NCBI RefSeq assembly: GCF_017874475.1
Contig: NZ_JAGGLO010000001.1
Span: 186,001 to 250,000, forward strand
Direction of reading: 5' to 3'
DNA from: Anaerococcus degeneri
Lineage (GTDB): Bacteria > Bacillota > Clostridia > Tissierellales > Peptoniphilaceae
Length of the DNA stretch: 64,000 nt
The position numbers and the translations under genes were made by a program. Numbering within the stretch: position 1 is the stretch's first letter; each line of letters opens with the position of its first letter. The notes beneath the pieces were generated by a model. It saw nothing but the letters and a program-made list of their open reading frames with translations. It searched no databases and was not told where the DNA came from. Below, piece by piece: positions 37,966 to 46,917 of the stretch.

Positions 37966-38966
37966 GCGAGAAATACAAGGCAGCAGGTGTTAGCCTAAAT
38001 GCCGGTTATGAATCAGTTGAGAGAATAAAAAAACACGTCGAATCCACAAAAAACAAGGGCATGATGGACATGATTGGTAGCTTTGGCGGAGCCTTTGACC
38101 TTTCTGCCTATGGTTTTAAAAATCCAGTTCTTGTAAGCGGTACAGATGGGGTTGGAACCAAGCTTAAACTTGCTTTTGACATGGATAAGCACGACACAAT
38201 CGGTATCGACGCTGTGGCTATGTGTGTTAATGACATCCTTGCCCAAGGAGCAATTCCACTTTTCTTTTTAGACTACATCGCTTGTGGCAAAAACGACCCA
38301 GCCCAAATCGAAGCTATTGTAAAGGGTGTTGCTGATGGTTGTAGACAGGCGGGAGCAGCTCTTGTAGGCGGGGAAACCGCAGAAATGCCAGGTTTTTATA
38401 AGGAAGGCGAGTACGATATAGCAGGTTTTGCTGTTGGTGCTGCCGAAAAAGAAGATTTAATAAATCCAGAAAACACAAAGCCTGGCCAAGCTGTGATTGG
38501 TATTCCGTCTACAGGTTTTCATTCAAATGGATTTTCACTAATTAGAAAGGTCCTAAAGGATGAAAATATAAGCTTAAATGACGAATTTAATGGGGAAACC
38601 ATTGGCGAAGCTCTTTTGAGACCTACAAGAATCTACGCCAAGGAAGTAAAGACCCTACTTGATAATGTGAAGGTTGCAGGCATTTCCCACATTACAGGTG
38701 GTGGATTCATAGAAAACCTCCCAAGGGCTCTCAAAAAAGGTCTTGGCATGAAAATTTATAGGGATTCCTATCAAGTTCCAGAAATTTTTAAATTTATAGA
38801 ACAAGAAGGAAAAATAGACCACGACGAGATGTACCAAGTCTTTAATATGGGCGTTGGTCTTGCAATAATTGTAGACGATGCCGATAAGGAAAAGGTCCTT
38901 GACCTAATCGACGACGCCTTCATCCTAGGAGAAGTCACAGACCAGGAAGGAATCGTCCTTCTATGA
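37962..38966 (+). CDS. purM: AIR synthetase PurM
   Basis: Phosphoribosylformylglycinamidine cyclo-ligase closes the imidazole ring. The 334-residue protein has the family's VLVSGTDGVGTKLKLAFD strand, DDILAQGA and the glycine-rich ALVGGETAEMPGF and ISHITGGGFIENLPRAL motifs. It is a typical member by length and order. The start overlaps purF by 4 bases and the stop overlaps purN by 4, all ATGA-type couplings. Confidence 0.96.
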   Translation: MSEKYKAAGVSLNAGYESVERIKKHVESTKNKGMMDMIGSFGGAFDLSAYGFKNPVLVSGTDGVGTKLKLAFDMDKHDTIGIDAVAMCVNDILAQGAIPLFFLDYIACGKNDPAQIEAIVKGVADGCRQAGAALVGGETAEMPGFYKEGEYDIAGFAVGAAEKEDLINPENTKPGQAVIGIPSTGFHSNGFSLIRKVLKDENISLNDEFNGETIGEALLRPTRIYAKEVKTLLDNVKVAGISHITGGGFIENLPRALKKGLGMKIYRDSYQVPEIFKFIEQEGKIDHDEMYQVFNMGVGLAIIVDDADKEKVLDLIDDAFILGEVTDQEGIVLL

Positions 38967-39526
38967 AAAAAATAGGAATATTTGCTTCAGGGACAGGCAC
39001 AAATTTCGATGCTTTAGCAAGTTCAGAACAAATAAAAAATTTGGCAGATATTGATATTATGGTTTGTGACAAGCCTGGGGCCAAGGTTATAAAAAAAGCA
39101 GAAGATAAAAATATTAAGGCCTTTGTCTTTAATCCAAAAGATTATGAAAATAAGGCAGCTTACGAAAAAGAAATTCTAGAAAAAGTCAAAGACCTTGACT
39201 ATATCTTTCTAGCAGGCTATATGAGAATTCTTTCTAAAGATTTTCTAGAAAAATTTAAGGGCAAGGTTATAAATATCCACCCTTCTCTACTTCCTAAATA
39301 CAAGGGCATAGAGTCAATCAAAAGGGCCTATGAAGCGGGAGAGGAATATATTGGGGTCACAATCCATTATGTAAACGAAGAAATCGACGGCGGGGAGATT
39401 CTTGCCCAAGATAAGTTTAAGGTTGATTACACAAAGAGCCTAGATGAGATAGAAAGTCAGGTTCATGAGGTAGAGCATAGGCTTTACATAAAGACAGGAG
39501 GAGAAATCTTAAAGGGGGAAAAATGA
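38963..39526 (+). CDS. purN: GAR transformylase PurN
   Basis: Transfers a formyl group from 10-formyl-THF to GAR. The 187-residue protein has the phosphate loop GTGTNFDAL and the catalytic run NIHPSLLPKYKG (Asn, His), then GVTIHYVNEEIDGGEI with the conserved Asp. It is a standard single-domain PurN. It overlaps both neighbours by 4 bases; the formyl donor can be regenerated by Fhs, encoded at the end of the same operon. Confidence 0.95.
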   Translation: MKKIGIFASGTGTNFDALASSEQIKNLADIDIMVCDKPGAKVIKKAEDKNIKAFVFNPKDYENKAAYEKEILEKVKDLDYIFLAGYMRILSKDFLEKFKGKVINIHPSLLPKYKGIESIKRAYEAGEEYIGVTIHYVNEEIDGGEILAQDKFKVDYTKSLDEIESQVHEVEHRLYIKTGGEILKGEK

Positions 39527-41040
39527 AAAGAGCTTTAATAAGTGTCAGTGATAAGGCAGGCGTGGCAGATTTTGCCAAGGGCCTTGTGGCAAATGGTTTT
39601 GAAATAATTTCTACAGGTGGGACTTTAAACCACCTAAGAGAAGCAGGAGTAGATTGCATTTCTATTGAGGACTACACAGGTTTTCCAGAGATTTTAGAAG
39701 GTAGGGTCAAGACCCTTCATCCAAAAGTCCATGGCGGTCTTCTTTCAAAAAGGGACAATGAAAGTCATGTGGCAGAGCTTAAAGACAATGACATCCACTA
39801 TATTGACCTAATTTGCGTCAACCTTTATCCTTTTGCAGAAACCCTTGCAAAAGAAGGGGTAAGCCATGATGAAATCATTGAAAACATCGACATCGGTGGC
39901 CCTTCTATGCTAAGATCTGCTGCTAAAAATTATAAATTTGTAACTGTAGTCACTGATAAGAACGACTACGACACAATCATTAAAGAATTAGAAGAAAAGA
40001 GCGAAACAAGCCTAGAAACAAGACAAAGACTTGCAGGAAAAGTTTTCAACAAAACTGCCCAATACGACTCCCTAATCGCATCTTATTTTAATAAAATAAA
40101 TGGAAGTGAGGAAACTTTAAATCTTAGCTTTAGACTTGAAGATGAACTAAGGTATGGAGAAAATCCTCACCAAAAGGCAGCTTTCTACGTTTCAGACGAA
40201 GAAGTATCCTATGCACTACAAGACTGCGTCCAATTACATGGCAAGAAAATGTCTTACAATAATATCCAAGATGCCTCAGCTGCCCTTGATATCTTACAAG
40301 AATTTGACGAAACAGTTTGTGTAGGTCTAAAACACATGAATCCTTGCGGGGTTGCCACAGGAAAGACTGTTTATGATGCTTGGATCCGTGCCTTTGAAGC
40401 AGACCCAGTTTCAATTTTTGGCGGTATTGTTGCAATTAACGGCACAGTTGATAAGAAAACTGCAGAAAAAATGCACGAAATTTTCCTTGAGATAATTCTT
40501 GCCTATGATTACGAAGATGAAGCTTTAGAAATCTTAGAAAAGAAGAAAAACGTCAGAATTTATAAGATTACAAAGAAAACTAATAAAAATCCAAAATTAA
40601 TAAAATCTGTAAGGGGCGGAATTCTAGTTCAAGACTACGATGACAAGGTTTTTGAAAAACTAGAAACAGTTACTGAGACAAAGGTCAGCGAAGAAGACCT
40701 AAAGGACCTAGAATTTGCCTACAAAATTGTAAAACACGTTAAATCAAATGCAATCTTACTTGCCAAGAACGGCCAAACTGTAGGTGTTGGTGCTGGTCAA
40801 ATGAACAGGGTTGGTGCAGCTGAAATTGCCTTTAAGCAAGCAGGCGATAAGGCAAAGGGGGCAGTTCTTGCATCAGATGCCTTCTTCCCATTTAGGGACA
40901 GTGTTGATGAGGCAGCCAAACACGATATTAAAGCCATCATCCAACCAGGCGGATCAATTCGTGACGACGAATCAATTGAAGCTTGTAATGAAAACGGCAT
41001 AGCCATGGTATTTACCGGCATGCGTCACTTTAAACATTAA
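39523..41040 (+). CDS. purH: Bifunctional AICAR transformylase/IMP cyclohydrolase PurH
   Basis: Performs the last two steps to IMP. The N-terminal MGS-like cyclohydrolase domain (1-200) begins RALISVSDKAGV; the transformylase domain follows, with RYGENPHQKAAFY and the Lys-His pair in LKHMNPCG. C-terminal GAGQMNRV and ASDAFFPFRD are typical. Length (505) is normal. The start overlaps purN and purD follows after 1 base. Confidence 0.96.
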   Translation: MKRALISVSDKAGVADFAKGLVANGFEIISTGGTLNHLREAGVDCISIEDYTGFPEILEGRVKTLHPKVHGGLLSKRDNESHVAELKDNDIHYIDLICVNLYPFAETLAKEGVSHDEIIENIDIGGPSMLRSAAKNYKFVTVVTDKNDYDTIIKELEEKSETSLETRQRLAGKVFNKTAQYDSLIASYFNKINGSEETLNLSFRLEDELRYGENPHQKAAFYVSDEEVSYALQDCVQLHGKKMSYNNIQDASAALDILQEFDETVCVGLKHMNPCGVATGKTVYDAWIRAFEADPVSIFGGIVAINGTVDKKTAEKMHEIFLEIILAYDYEDEALEILEKKKNVRIYKITKKTNKNPKLIKSVRGGILVQDYDDKVFEKLETVTETKVSEEDLKDLEFAYKIVKHVKSNAILLAKNGQTVGVGAGQMNRVGAAEIAFKQAGDKAKGAVLASDAFFPFRDSVDEAAKHDIKAIIQPGGSIRDDESIEACNENGIAMVFTGMRHFKH

Positions 41041-41041
41041 T

Positions 41042-42280
41042 ATGGCAAGGGTATTAGTAGTAGGAAATGGCGGCAGGGAGCACGCCATTTCTGATAAATT
41101 ATATAGGGAAGGCCACGAAATTTTCATGCTGGGAGAAAATCCTGGTGTGGCCCAGTTTGGAACCTGCATCACTTGCGATGTCACAGACCTTCCAAGTTTT
41201 TGCAAGGAAAATAAAATTGACCTTGTCTTTGTAGGCCCAGAAGCCTTTCTGGTTGACGGAATCGTAGACCTTTTAGAAAAAGAAAATATCAGGGTCTTTG
41301 GCCCAAACAAATCCGCAGCCATTCTTGAAGGATCAAAGGCCTTTGCCAAAGATTTGATGAAAAAATATGGCATACCAACAGCAGCCTACGAGACTTTTAC
41401 AGATTACGAAAAAGCCTTGACCTATGTTGAAAAATCTTCTTTTCAACTTGTAATCAAGGCTGACGGCATTGCTGCAGGTAAGGGAGTAATCATTGCCCAA
41501 AATCTCGACGAGGGAAGAGAAGCCCTAAAAGAGATAATGATGGACCAAAAATTTGCGGAAGCAGGTGCATCTGTAGTTATAGAAGAATTTCTCGAGGGCG
41601 AGGAATTTTCCCTCCTTGCTTTTGTGTCAGGCGATAAGGTTATGCCAATGAAGGTTGTCCAAGACCACAAGAGAGCCTTTGATAATGATGAGGGCCTAAA
41701 TACTGGCGGTATGGGCGTTTATATGCCAATTAAGCATATCACAGACGCAGATATTGAAGAAGCCTTAGAAAAAGTTGTTAGACCAACAGCCAAGGCTATG
41801 ATTAAGGAAGGCAGACCTTTTAAGGGGATTTTGTTTGCTGGCCTTATGAAAACAAAGGACGGGATAAAAACCATAGAATACAACGTCCGTTTTGGAGATC
41901 CCGAGACAGAAATTATCCTTATGTCTATGGAAACTTCCCTTTACGACTTGGCTGAGGCAGTCCTTGACGGTAGGGAAATGGAAATTAAGTGGAAGGATAG
42001 GGCCTATATAGGCGTTGTCCTTGCTTCAAAAGGCTATCCGGAAATCTACCAAAAAGGTTTTGAAATAACAGGACTTGACGGTCTTGATTCAAAAGTTTTC
42101 CATATGGGTACAAAGGAAAGTGACGGAAGGATTCTTACAAACGGCGGCAGGGTTTTAATCGTGTGTGCAGAGGGAAATAGCCTAGAACAAGCGAGAGAAG
42201 CCGCTTATAGGGACATTGAAAAAATCAAGTGCGACAATCTTTTCTACAGAAAAGACATCGGACATTTATCATTAAAGTGA
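41042..42280 (+). CDS. purD: GAR synthetase PurD
   Basis: ATP-grasp enzyme joining glycine to phosphoribosylamine, the product of PurF. The N-terminal VVGNGGREHAI loop, IKADGIAAGKGV and the metal-site segments EEFLEGEEFS and YNVRFGDPETE all match the family. The 412-residue protein is of normal size. It starts 2 bases after purH and is followed by fhs at 6 bases. Confidence 0.96.
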   Translation: MARVLVVGNGGREHAISDKLYREGHEIFMLGENPGVAQFGTCITCDVTDLPSFCKENKIDLVFVGPEAFLVDGIVDLLEKENIRVFGPNKSAAILEGSKAFAKDLMKKYGIPTAAYETFTDYEKALTYVEKSSFQLVIKADGIAAGKGVIIAQNLDEGREALKEIMMDQKFAEAGASVVIEEFLEGEEFSLLAFVSGDKVMPMKVVQDHKRAFDNDEGLNTGGMGVYMPIKHITDADIEEALEKVVRPTAKAMIKEGRPFKGILFAGLMKTKDGIKTIEYNVRFGDPETEIILMSMETSLYDLAEAVLDGREMEIKWKDRAYIGVVLASKGYPEIYQKGFEITGLDGLDSKVFHMGTKESDGRILTNGGRVLIVCAEGNSLEQAREAAYRDIEKIKCDNLFYRKDIGHLSLK

Positions 42281-42286
42281 GGGAAA

Positions 42287-43930
42287 ATGAAGACTGATTA
42301 TCAAATATCTTTGGAAGCTAAAAAAGAAAAAATAGAAGACGTTGCAGCAAAGATTGGCATTTCAGCCGATAAATTAATAAAATATGGGGACTACAAGGCA
42401 AAGATCAAAAGAGAAAATTTTGATAACTTATCAGAAAACCTAGTTTTAGTCACATCTATAAACCCAACTTCATCTGGGGAAGGAAAATCGACTGTGACCG
42501 TAGGCCTATCTGATGGCCTAAATAAAATCGGCAAAAAATCTACAGTAGCCCTTAGGGAACCTTCTTTTGGACCAGTTTTAGGTAGAAAAGGTGGGGCAAC
42601 AGGTGGTGGCTATGCCCAAGTTGTCCCAATGGATGAGATAAATCTACATTTTAATGGTGACTTTCACGCCATCACATCAGCTCACAATGCAATTATGGCA
42701 GTAATTAATAACCATATCTTCCAAGGCAACGAACTTGGCTTTAAAAAAGTCATGTTTAACTATGTAATGGATATGAATGAAAGAGCCCTTAGAAGGATAA
42801 AAATCAATGCCAATGGCAAGGACGAGAGGGATTCTTCATTTGATATCACAGTTGCAAGTGAAATCATGGCTATTTTATGCCTTGCAGAAGACCTAGAAGA
42901 CCTAAGATCTAGGATTGGCGATATCATGGTAGGTTATAACCAAGATGACAAACCTATTTTTGCAAAAGATTTGGGAGTTGAAGGTGTTGTTGTGGCCATC
43001 CTTAAAGATGCCATGAATCCAAACCTAGTCCAATCTTTGGAAAACAATCCAGCAATCATCCATGGCGGTCCATTTGCCAATATTGCCCACGGCTGTAACT
43101 CTGTTATTGCAACAAAAACAGCCCTTAAATATTCTGATTATGTAATCACAGAAGCAGGTTTTGGGGCAGATCTTGGTGCAGAGAAGTTTTTAGACATCAA
43201 ATGTAGAGTTTCCGGCCTACGTCCAAAGGCAGCTGTTGTAGTTGCAACCATCAAGGCCCTTAAACTTCATGGTGGAGTGGAAGAAGCAAACTTAACTGAA
43301 GAAAATCTTGAAGCCCTAAAAGAAGGGGTTAAAAACCTTGAAAAGCACGTCGAAAATATGAGAAAATACAATCTTCCTGTAATAGTTGCCCTAAATCAAT
43401 TTGTGACAGATACAGATGCTGAAATTAAATTCATGGAAGACTGGGCAAAGGACTTTGACGTTGAATTTTCCCTAACCCAAGTATGGGCAAAAGGCGGTGA
43501 CGGAGCTATTGACCTTGCCAATAAACTTGTGAAAATAGTTGAAAATAATAGTGAAGAAGTAAAACTTCTTTACAAAGATGACCTATCTACAGAAGAGAAA
43601 ATCAACACAATCGCCAATGAAATCTACGGAGCAGCCAAGGTTAATTTTACAGATGAGGCAAGGGCGGTCCTTGATAAAATCGACGAACTTGGTTATAGAA
43701 ATTTCCCAGTTTGTATGGCAAAAACTCCAGCATCTCTAACAGATGACGGCAAAATCAAGGGCAGACCAGAAGGCTTTGAAATCACAGTTTCTGACATCAA
43801 AATTAAGACAGGATCAAGGTTCATAGTTGCCTATCTCAATAAGGTCTTAACTATGCCAGGCCTTCCAAAACATCCAAATGCTCTTGATATAGACGTTGAC
43901 GAAAATGATAATATTATAAATTTATTCTAG
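42287..43930 (+). CDS. fhs: Formate-tetrahydrofolate ligase
   Basis: Makes 10-formyl-THF from formate, THF and ATP, the one-carbon donor for PurN and PurH. The 547-residue protein has the P-loop NPTSSGEGKSTVTVGL near 63-78, then GGGYAQVVPMDEINLHF and the C-terminal VCMAKTPASLTDD region, in family order. Its place at the end of the purine operon, 6 bases after purD, ties it to formyl supply. In anaerobes the enzyme can also run in reverse. Confidence 0.95.
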   Translation: MKTDYQISLEAKKEKIEDVAAKIGISADKLIKYGDYKAKIKRENFDNLSENLVLVTSINPTSSGEGKSTVTVGLSDGLNKIGKKSTVALREPSFGPVLGRKGGATGGGYAQVVPMDEINLHFNGDFHAITSAHNAIMAVINNHIFQGNELGFKKVMFNYVMDMNERALRRIKINANGKDERDSSFDITVASEIMAILCLAEDLEDLRSRIGDIMVGYNQDDKPIFAKDLGVEGVVVAILKDAMNPNLVQSLENNPAIIHGGPFANIAHGCNSVIATKTALKYSDYVITEAGFGADLGAEKFLDIKCRVSGLRPKAAVVVATIKALKLHGGVEEANLTEENLEALKEGVKNLEKHVENMRKYNLPVIVALNQFVTDTDAEIKFMEDWAKDFDVEFSLTQVWAKGGDGAIDLANKLVKIVENNSEEVKLLYKDDLSTEEKINTIANEIYGAAKVNFTDEARAVLDKIDELGYRNFPVCMAKTPASLTDDGKIKGRPEGFEITVSDIKIKTGSRFIVAYLNKVLTMPGLPKHPNALDIDVDENDNIINLF

Positions 43931-43951
43931 AAAATACAAAAAGGATTGAAG

Positions 43952-44143
43952 TTGAAAGATAAAATCATCAAAATTAAGGAAAATTTAACCTATTATATAA
44001 AATCTTTGTCCTTTACGAGTTCATATATAGACGAGCAAAAAATGTATAAGAGCACAGATTGGGAAAAAGAAGTTAAAATTTTGCCCTTGGGTGCCAAGGT
44101 ATTGATGGTACTTTTGCTTATCTTCTTATTAATAATTCTATAA
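43952..44143 (+). CDS. Small protein with one C-terminal membrane helix, unknown function
   Basis: I do not recognise this 63-residue product. TTG 43952 follows AAGGA at 6-base spacing; TTG 43946 is too close to it. It is basic and soluble for the first 45 residues, and ends with a hydrophobic helix (about 46-63). It is tail-anchored, at the end of the purine operon. The function is unknown. Confidence 0.6.
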   Translation: MKDKIIKIKENLTYYIKSLSFTSSYIDEQKMYKSTDWEKEVKILPLGAKVLMVLLLIFLLIIL

Positions 44144-44151
44144 AAGTTTAC

Positions 44152-44173
44152 AAGCGGCTCCGGCCGCTTTTTT
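44152..44173 (+). terminator. Rho-independent terminator closing the pur operon
   Basis: Perfect AAGCGGC / GCCGCTT stem with TCCG loop, then T run. A related copy sits at 45472 in front of the second lipoprotein pair. Confidence 0.9.
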
Positions 44174-44205
44174 AATATTTTTGTGAAATCCTTTTTTTAA
44201 AAAGA

Positions 44206-44221
44206 TTTTGGGTATTATATA
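44206..44221 (+). promoter_or_regulatory. Shared promoter-like element, lipoprotein pair 1
   Basis: Exact copy of the 16-mer found at 12069 and 45526. The ATG follows 24 bases later, with AAAGGAGGA between. Confidence 0.6.
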
Positions 44222-44245
44222 AGTAACAAGATAAAGGAGGATAAG

Positions 44246-44830
44246 ATGAAAAAGTTTTTATTAATATGTGCCTTAGCCCTTGCTATTACAGGCTGCAATA
44301 AGGAAGCTAATCTAGAAGAGGGTGTAAAAATAAGCCAGGCTAAGACTGATGTGGATGCGGTAGAATATTTTGGCGAAGAAAAGAAATTAGACCTTGCCTA
44401 TAACACATATTCCCTAAAAGGACTTGATACAGAAAATCTAGAAATGAACTTATTTACTATAAAAGACGGGGAAGTTTCTAACTTTGTAGATGGACCTTTA
44501 CTTGATGTCAAAGAAAATTCTTTAATTGGTATTGGTTTTAATGAAGATTCCTATATCGACTTTAGGATAAAAGGAGATAAAGTATATTATTATACAAGTT
44601 ATAAGTCAGATTCCGCTATGGACAAGGACTATTTTAACAAGACTTATTGGCTAGACCAAGCTGATATCAAGGATAAGGAGTCAGCTATCCTCTTTGTTGG
44701 CATGTCAAAAGATGATAAGGATATCGATATTAAAAACATCACAAAAGAAGACCTTAGAAAAATGACTGAGGAAGATAAGGACCTTAAGATTTTAGCCTAT
44801 GAACTTATACTAGATAAAAAAGAAAAGTAA
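44246..44830 (+). CDS. Lipoprotein A1 (tandemly duplicated family)
   Basis: The 194-residue protein has a lipoprotein signal with lipobox ITGC (Cys17), so the mature form is anchored to the outer face of the membrane. The rest is acidic, with repeated aromatic/charged strands and a conserved C-terminal DIKNITKEDLRKMTEED block. I do not recognise the fold. It pairs with gene B1 (22 bases on), and both have close copies 1320 bases downstream. The first 197 bases of this unit (44205-44401) are identical to the copy, including the promoter, start and signal peptide. The ligand is unknown. Confidence 0.8.
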   Translation: MKKFLLICALALAITGCNKEANLEEGVKISQAKTDVDAVEYFGEEKKLDLAYNTYSLKGLDTENLEMNLFTIKDGEVSNFVDGPLLDVKENSLIGIGFNEDSYIDFRIKGDKVYYYTSYKSDSAMDKDYFNKTYWLDQADIKDKESAILFVGMSKDDKDIDIKNITKEDLRKMTEEDKDLKILAYELILDKKEK

Positions 44831-44851
44831 TTTTCATATTTAGGAGAAAAA

Positions 44852-45442
44852 ATGATAAAGAGAAATGTATTATTAAGTCTATTTTTAATACTAAGCTTAG
44901 CGTCTTGCAAAGTAGATGTAAAAAATGCAGAAGATGTTATGCTTACAAAAGAAGACTATGAGCTTAATGTGCTTGAAACCTTTGATGGTGGAGATAATTT
45001 AGATTATGGTGCAGGAGTTTATTCCTTCAAGGGAATAAGGCCTGATGATCTTCGCCTGACTCTTTCAACTTATGAAAATGGGGAAATTTCAGAAGCTTTT
45101 GATATTGAGCTTCCTAAAATAGAAGATAAGGACAAGCTTGGTATAGCGGTAAATTCTAGCAAAATATATATATACGATCTATCAGATAATAAAACTTCTC
45201 TACTTACCAAATATGAATTTAAAGATAAAAAACTTACTCACAAGATGTCAAATGGCTGGCAGTGGGATAATGGTGGTGTAATCAAAGACGGAGAGCGATA
45301 TCCAGTATTTGCAAGTTTTTCTAATGAAGCTAATTCTTTGATAACCCCAATTTTTCATGAAGATGAAATTAGAGAATGGATAAAAAATAATAAGGAATAC
45401 TCAGGTATGCTCTTAGAATTAAGACTTGAGGATAGTGAGTAA
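44852..45442 (+). CDS. Lipoprotein B1 (tandemly duplicated family)
   Basis: The 196-residue protein has lipobox LASC (Cys19). It is acidic, with short strands such as LDYGAGVYSFKGI and a Trp-rich WQWDNGG segment. It is related to B2 at 46194 over its whole length, but more distantly than A1 is to A2. The order A-B in both units suggests the two proteins work together. The function is not known. Confidence 0.78.
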   Translation: MIKRNVLLSLFLILSLASCKVDVKNAEDVMLTKEDYELNVLETFDGGDNLDYGAGVYSFKGIRPDDLRLTLSTYENGEISEAFDIELPKIEDKDKLGIAVNSSKIYIYDLSDNKTSLLTKYEFKDKKLTHKMSNGWQWDNGGVIKDGERYPVFASFSNEANSLITPIFHEDEIREWIKNNKEYSGMLLELRLEDSE

Positions 45443-45471
45443 TAACATTATAGAATCTATTATCAAAACAT

Positions 45472-45494
45472 AAGCGGTTTCGGCCGCTTTTTTT
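45472..45494 (+). terminator. Rho-independent terminator between the two lipoprotein units
   Basis: Stem AAGCGGT / GCCGCTT (one G-U), loop TTCG, T run. Homologous to the one at 44152. Confidence 0.88.
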
Positions 45495-45525
45495 GAATTA
45501 TTTAGGAAATCCTTTTTTTTTTTAA

Positions 45526-45541
45526 TTTTGGGTATTATATA
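45526..45541 (+). promoter_or_regulatory. Shared promoter-like element, lipoprotein pair 2
   Basis: Third exact copy of the 16-mer TTTTGGGTATTATATA, at the same distance from the ATG as in unit 1. Confidence 0.6.
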
Positions 45542-45565
45542 AGTAACAAGATAAAGGAGGATAAG

Positions 45566-46150
45566 ATGAAAAAGTTTTTATTAATATGTGCCTTAGCCCT
45601 TGCTATTACAGGCTGCAATAAGGAAGCTAATCTAGAAGAGGGTGTAAAAATAAGCCAGGCTAAGACTGATGTGGATGCGGTAGAATATTTTGGCGAAGAA
45701 AAGAAATTAGACCTTGCCTATTATACTTATTCTCTAGAAGGACTTGATACAAAAAATCTAGAGGAGCAGTTATTTTCAATAAAAGACGGGGAAATCTTTG
45801 AGATTTCTAGAGGACCAGTGAACGCCACAAAGTCAAATGCTTTAATAGGTCTAGGTTTTAATGAAAATTCTTATACATTCTTTAGGATAGATGGCGAGGA
45901 AGTAAAGGATGCGTCAAGCTTTAGGGCTGATTATTCTATAGATAAAGACGTATTTAAGAAGACCTATTGGCTAGATCAAGGAGATATTAAGGATAAGGAG
46001 TCAACTATCCTTTTTGTCGGCATGTCCAAAGATGATAAGGATATTGATATAAAAAATATCACTAAAGAAGACCTTAAAAAAATGACTGAAGAAGATAAGG
46101 ACCTTAAGATTTTTGCCTTTGAACTTATTTTGGATAAGGAAGCAAAGTGA
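45566..46150 (+). CDS. Lipoprotein A2 (duplicate of A1)
   Basis: The 194-residue protein is identical to A1 for the first 52 residues (lipobox ITGC included), then differs in the middle (about 53-125) and is close again at the C terminus. Identity of DNA from 45525 to 45721 with 44205 to 44401 is perfect. This mosaic suggests recent gene conversion in the 5' part. Role unknown; it is followed by B2. Confidence 0.8.
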   Translation: MKKFLLICALALAITGCNKEANLEEGVKISQAKTDVDAVEYFGEEKKLDLAYYTYSLEGLDTKNLEEQLFSIKDGEIFEISRGPVNATKSNALIGLGFNENSYTFFRIDGEEVKDASSFRADYSIDKDVFKKTYWLDQGDIKDKESTILFVGMSKDDKDIDIKNITKEDLKKMTEEDKDLKIFAFELILDKEAK

Positions 46151-46193
46151 TTTTTAAATCTTGATATAATTTCGATTATCTAAGGAGGAAGAA

Positions 46194-46784
46194 ATGAAAA
46201 AGAAAAATATATTATTAAGCATTTTGCTCATAATAATCCTAGGAGCATGCAAAATCGAAAGCCAAAAGCCTGGAGAAGTGGGGCTTATAAAAGAAGATTT
46301 TGACCTTGATCTTATGGATAAATATGATGGTGGTAATATTGTCGATTTTGGAACTGGAGTTTATTCCATTAAGGACGGCAAAGACTCAAATTTTAAACTG
46401 AAACTCACAAGTTTTGATGAGGGAAAAGAAGAAAAGATTTTTGATATTACCCTACCAAATTTGGAAGAAGGAGAAAAATTAGGTTTTGAACTTTCTTCAA
46501 ACCAGGTTAATGTCTATGTGATCTCAGATAAGAAAATTTCCCAAGTCACAAAATTTGACTTTGAAAATCAAATTTTTGAAAATAAGGAAGCAAAGGTTTG
46601 GGAATGGACAGAAGGTGGCATCATTAATGAAAATGGACCTTATCCTGTATTTGCAGCCTTCCTTACAGATACAAATGAATTTTCATTTATAGGCATAGAA
46701 AATCCAGATTTTAGGTCACAATTTAAAAATAATAAAGACTTATCGGCCCTAGTATTAGAAATAAGCATAAACGATGAGAAATAA
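46194..46784 (+). CDS. Lipoprotein B2 (duplicate of B1)
   Basis: The 196-residue protein has lipobox LGAC (Cys19) and the same plan as B1, with shared FGTGVYSIK and VWEWTEGG elements. AAGGAGGA precedes its ATG. Divergence from B1 is much larger than between A1 and A2, which argues that only the A genes have been homogenised. Function unknown. Confidence 0.78.
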   Translation: MKKKNILLSILLIIILGACKIESQKPGEVGLIKEDFDLDLMDKYDGGNIVDFGTGVYSIKDGKDSNFKLKLTSFDEGKEEKIFDITLPNLEEGEKLGFELSSNQVNVYVISDKKISQVTKFDFENQIFENKEAKVWEWTEGGIINENGPYPVFAAFLTDTNEFSFIGIENPDFRSQFKNNKDLSALVLEISINDEK

Positions 46785-46917
46785 TAGTGGTCAAATCTAT
46801 TGTTTTTCTTTAAAATACTTTTAGCTAGAATGACAAAAAAATATATTATATAAGTAGGAAAGGAAATGTTATGGTAATTTTAGGAAAACACTTTATTTAC
46901 TACTAACAATAGTTTAT

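Noticed and set aside
44205-46150. Insertion sequence around the lipoprotein repeats
   Set aside because: No transposase frame, terminal inverted repeats or target duplications; the pattern is plain tandem duplication.
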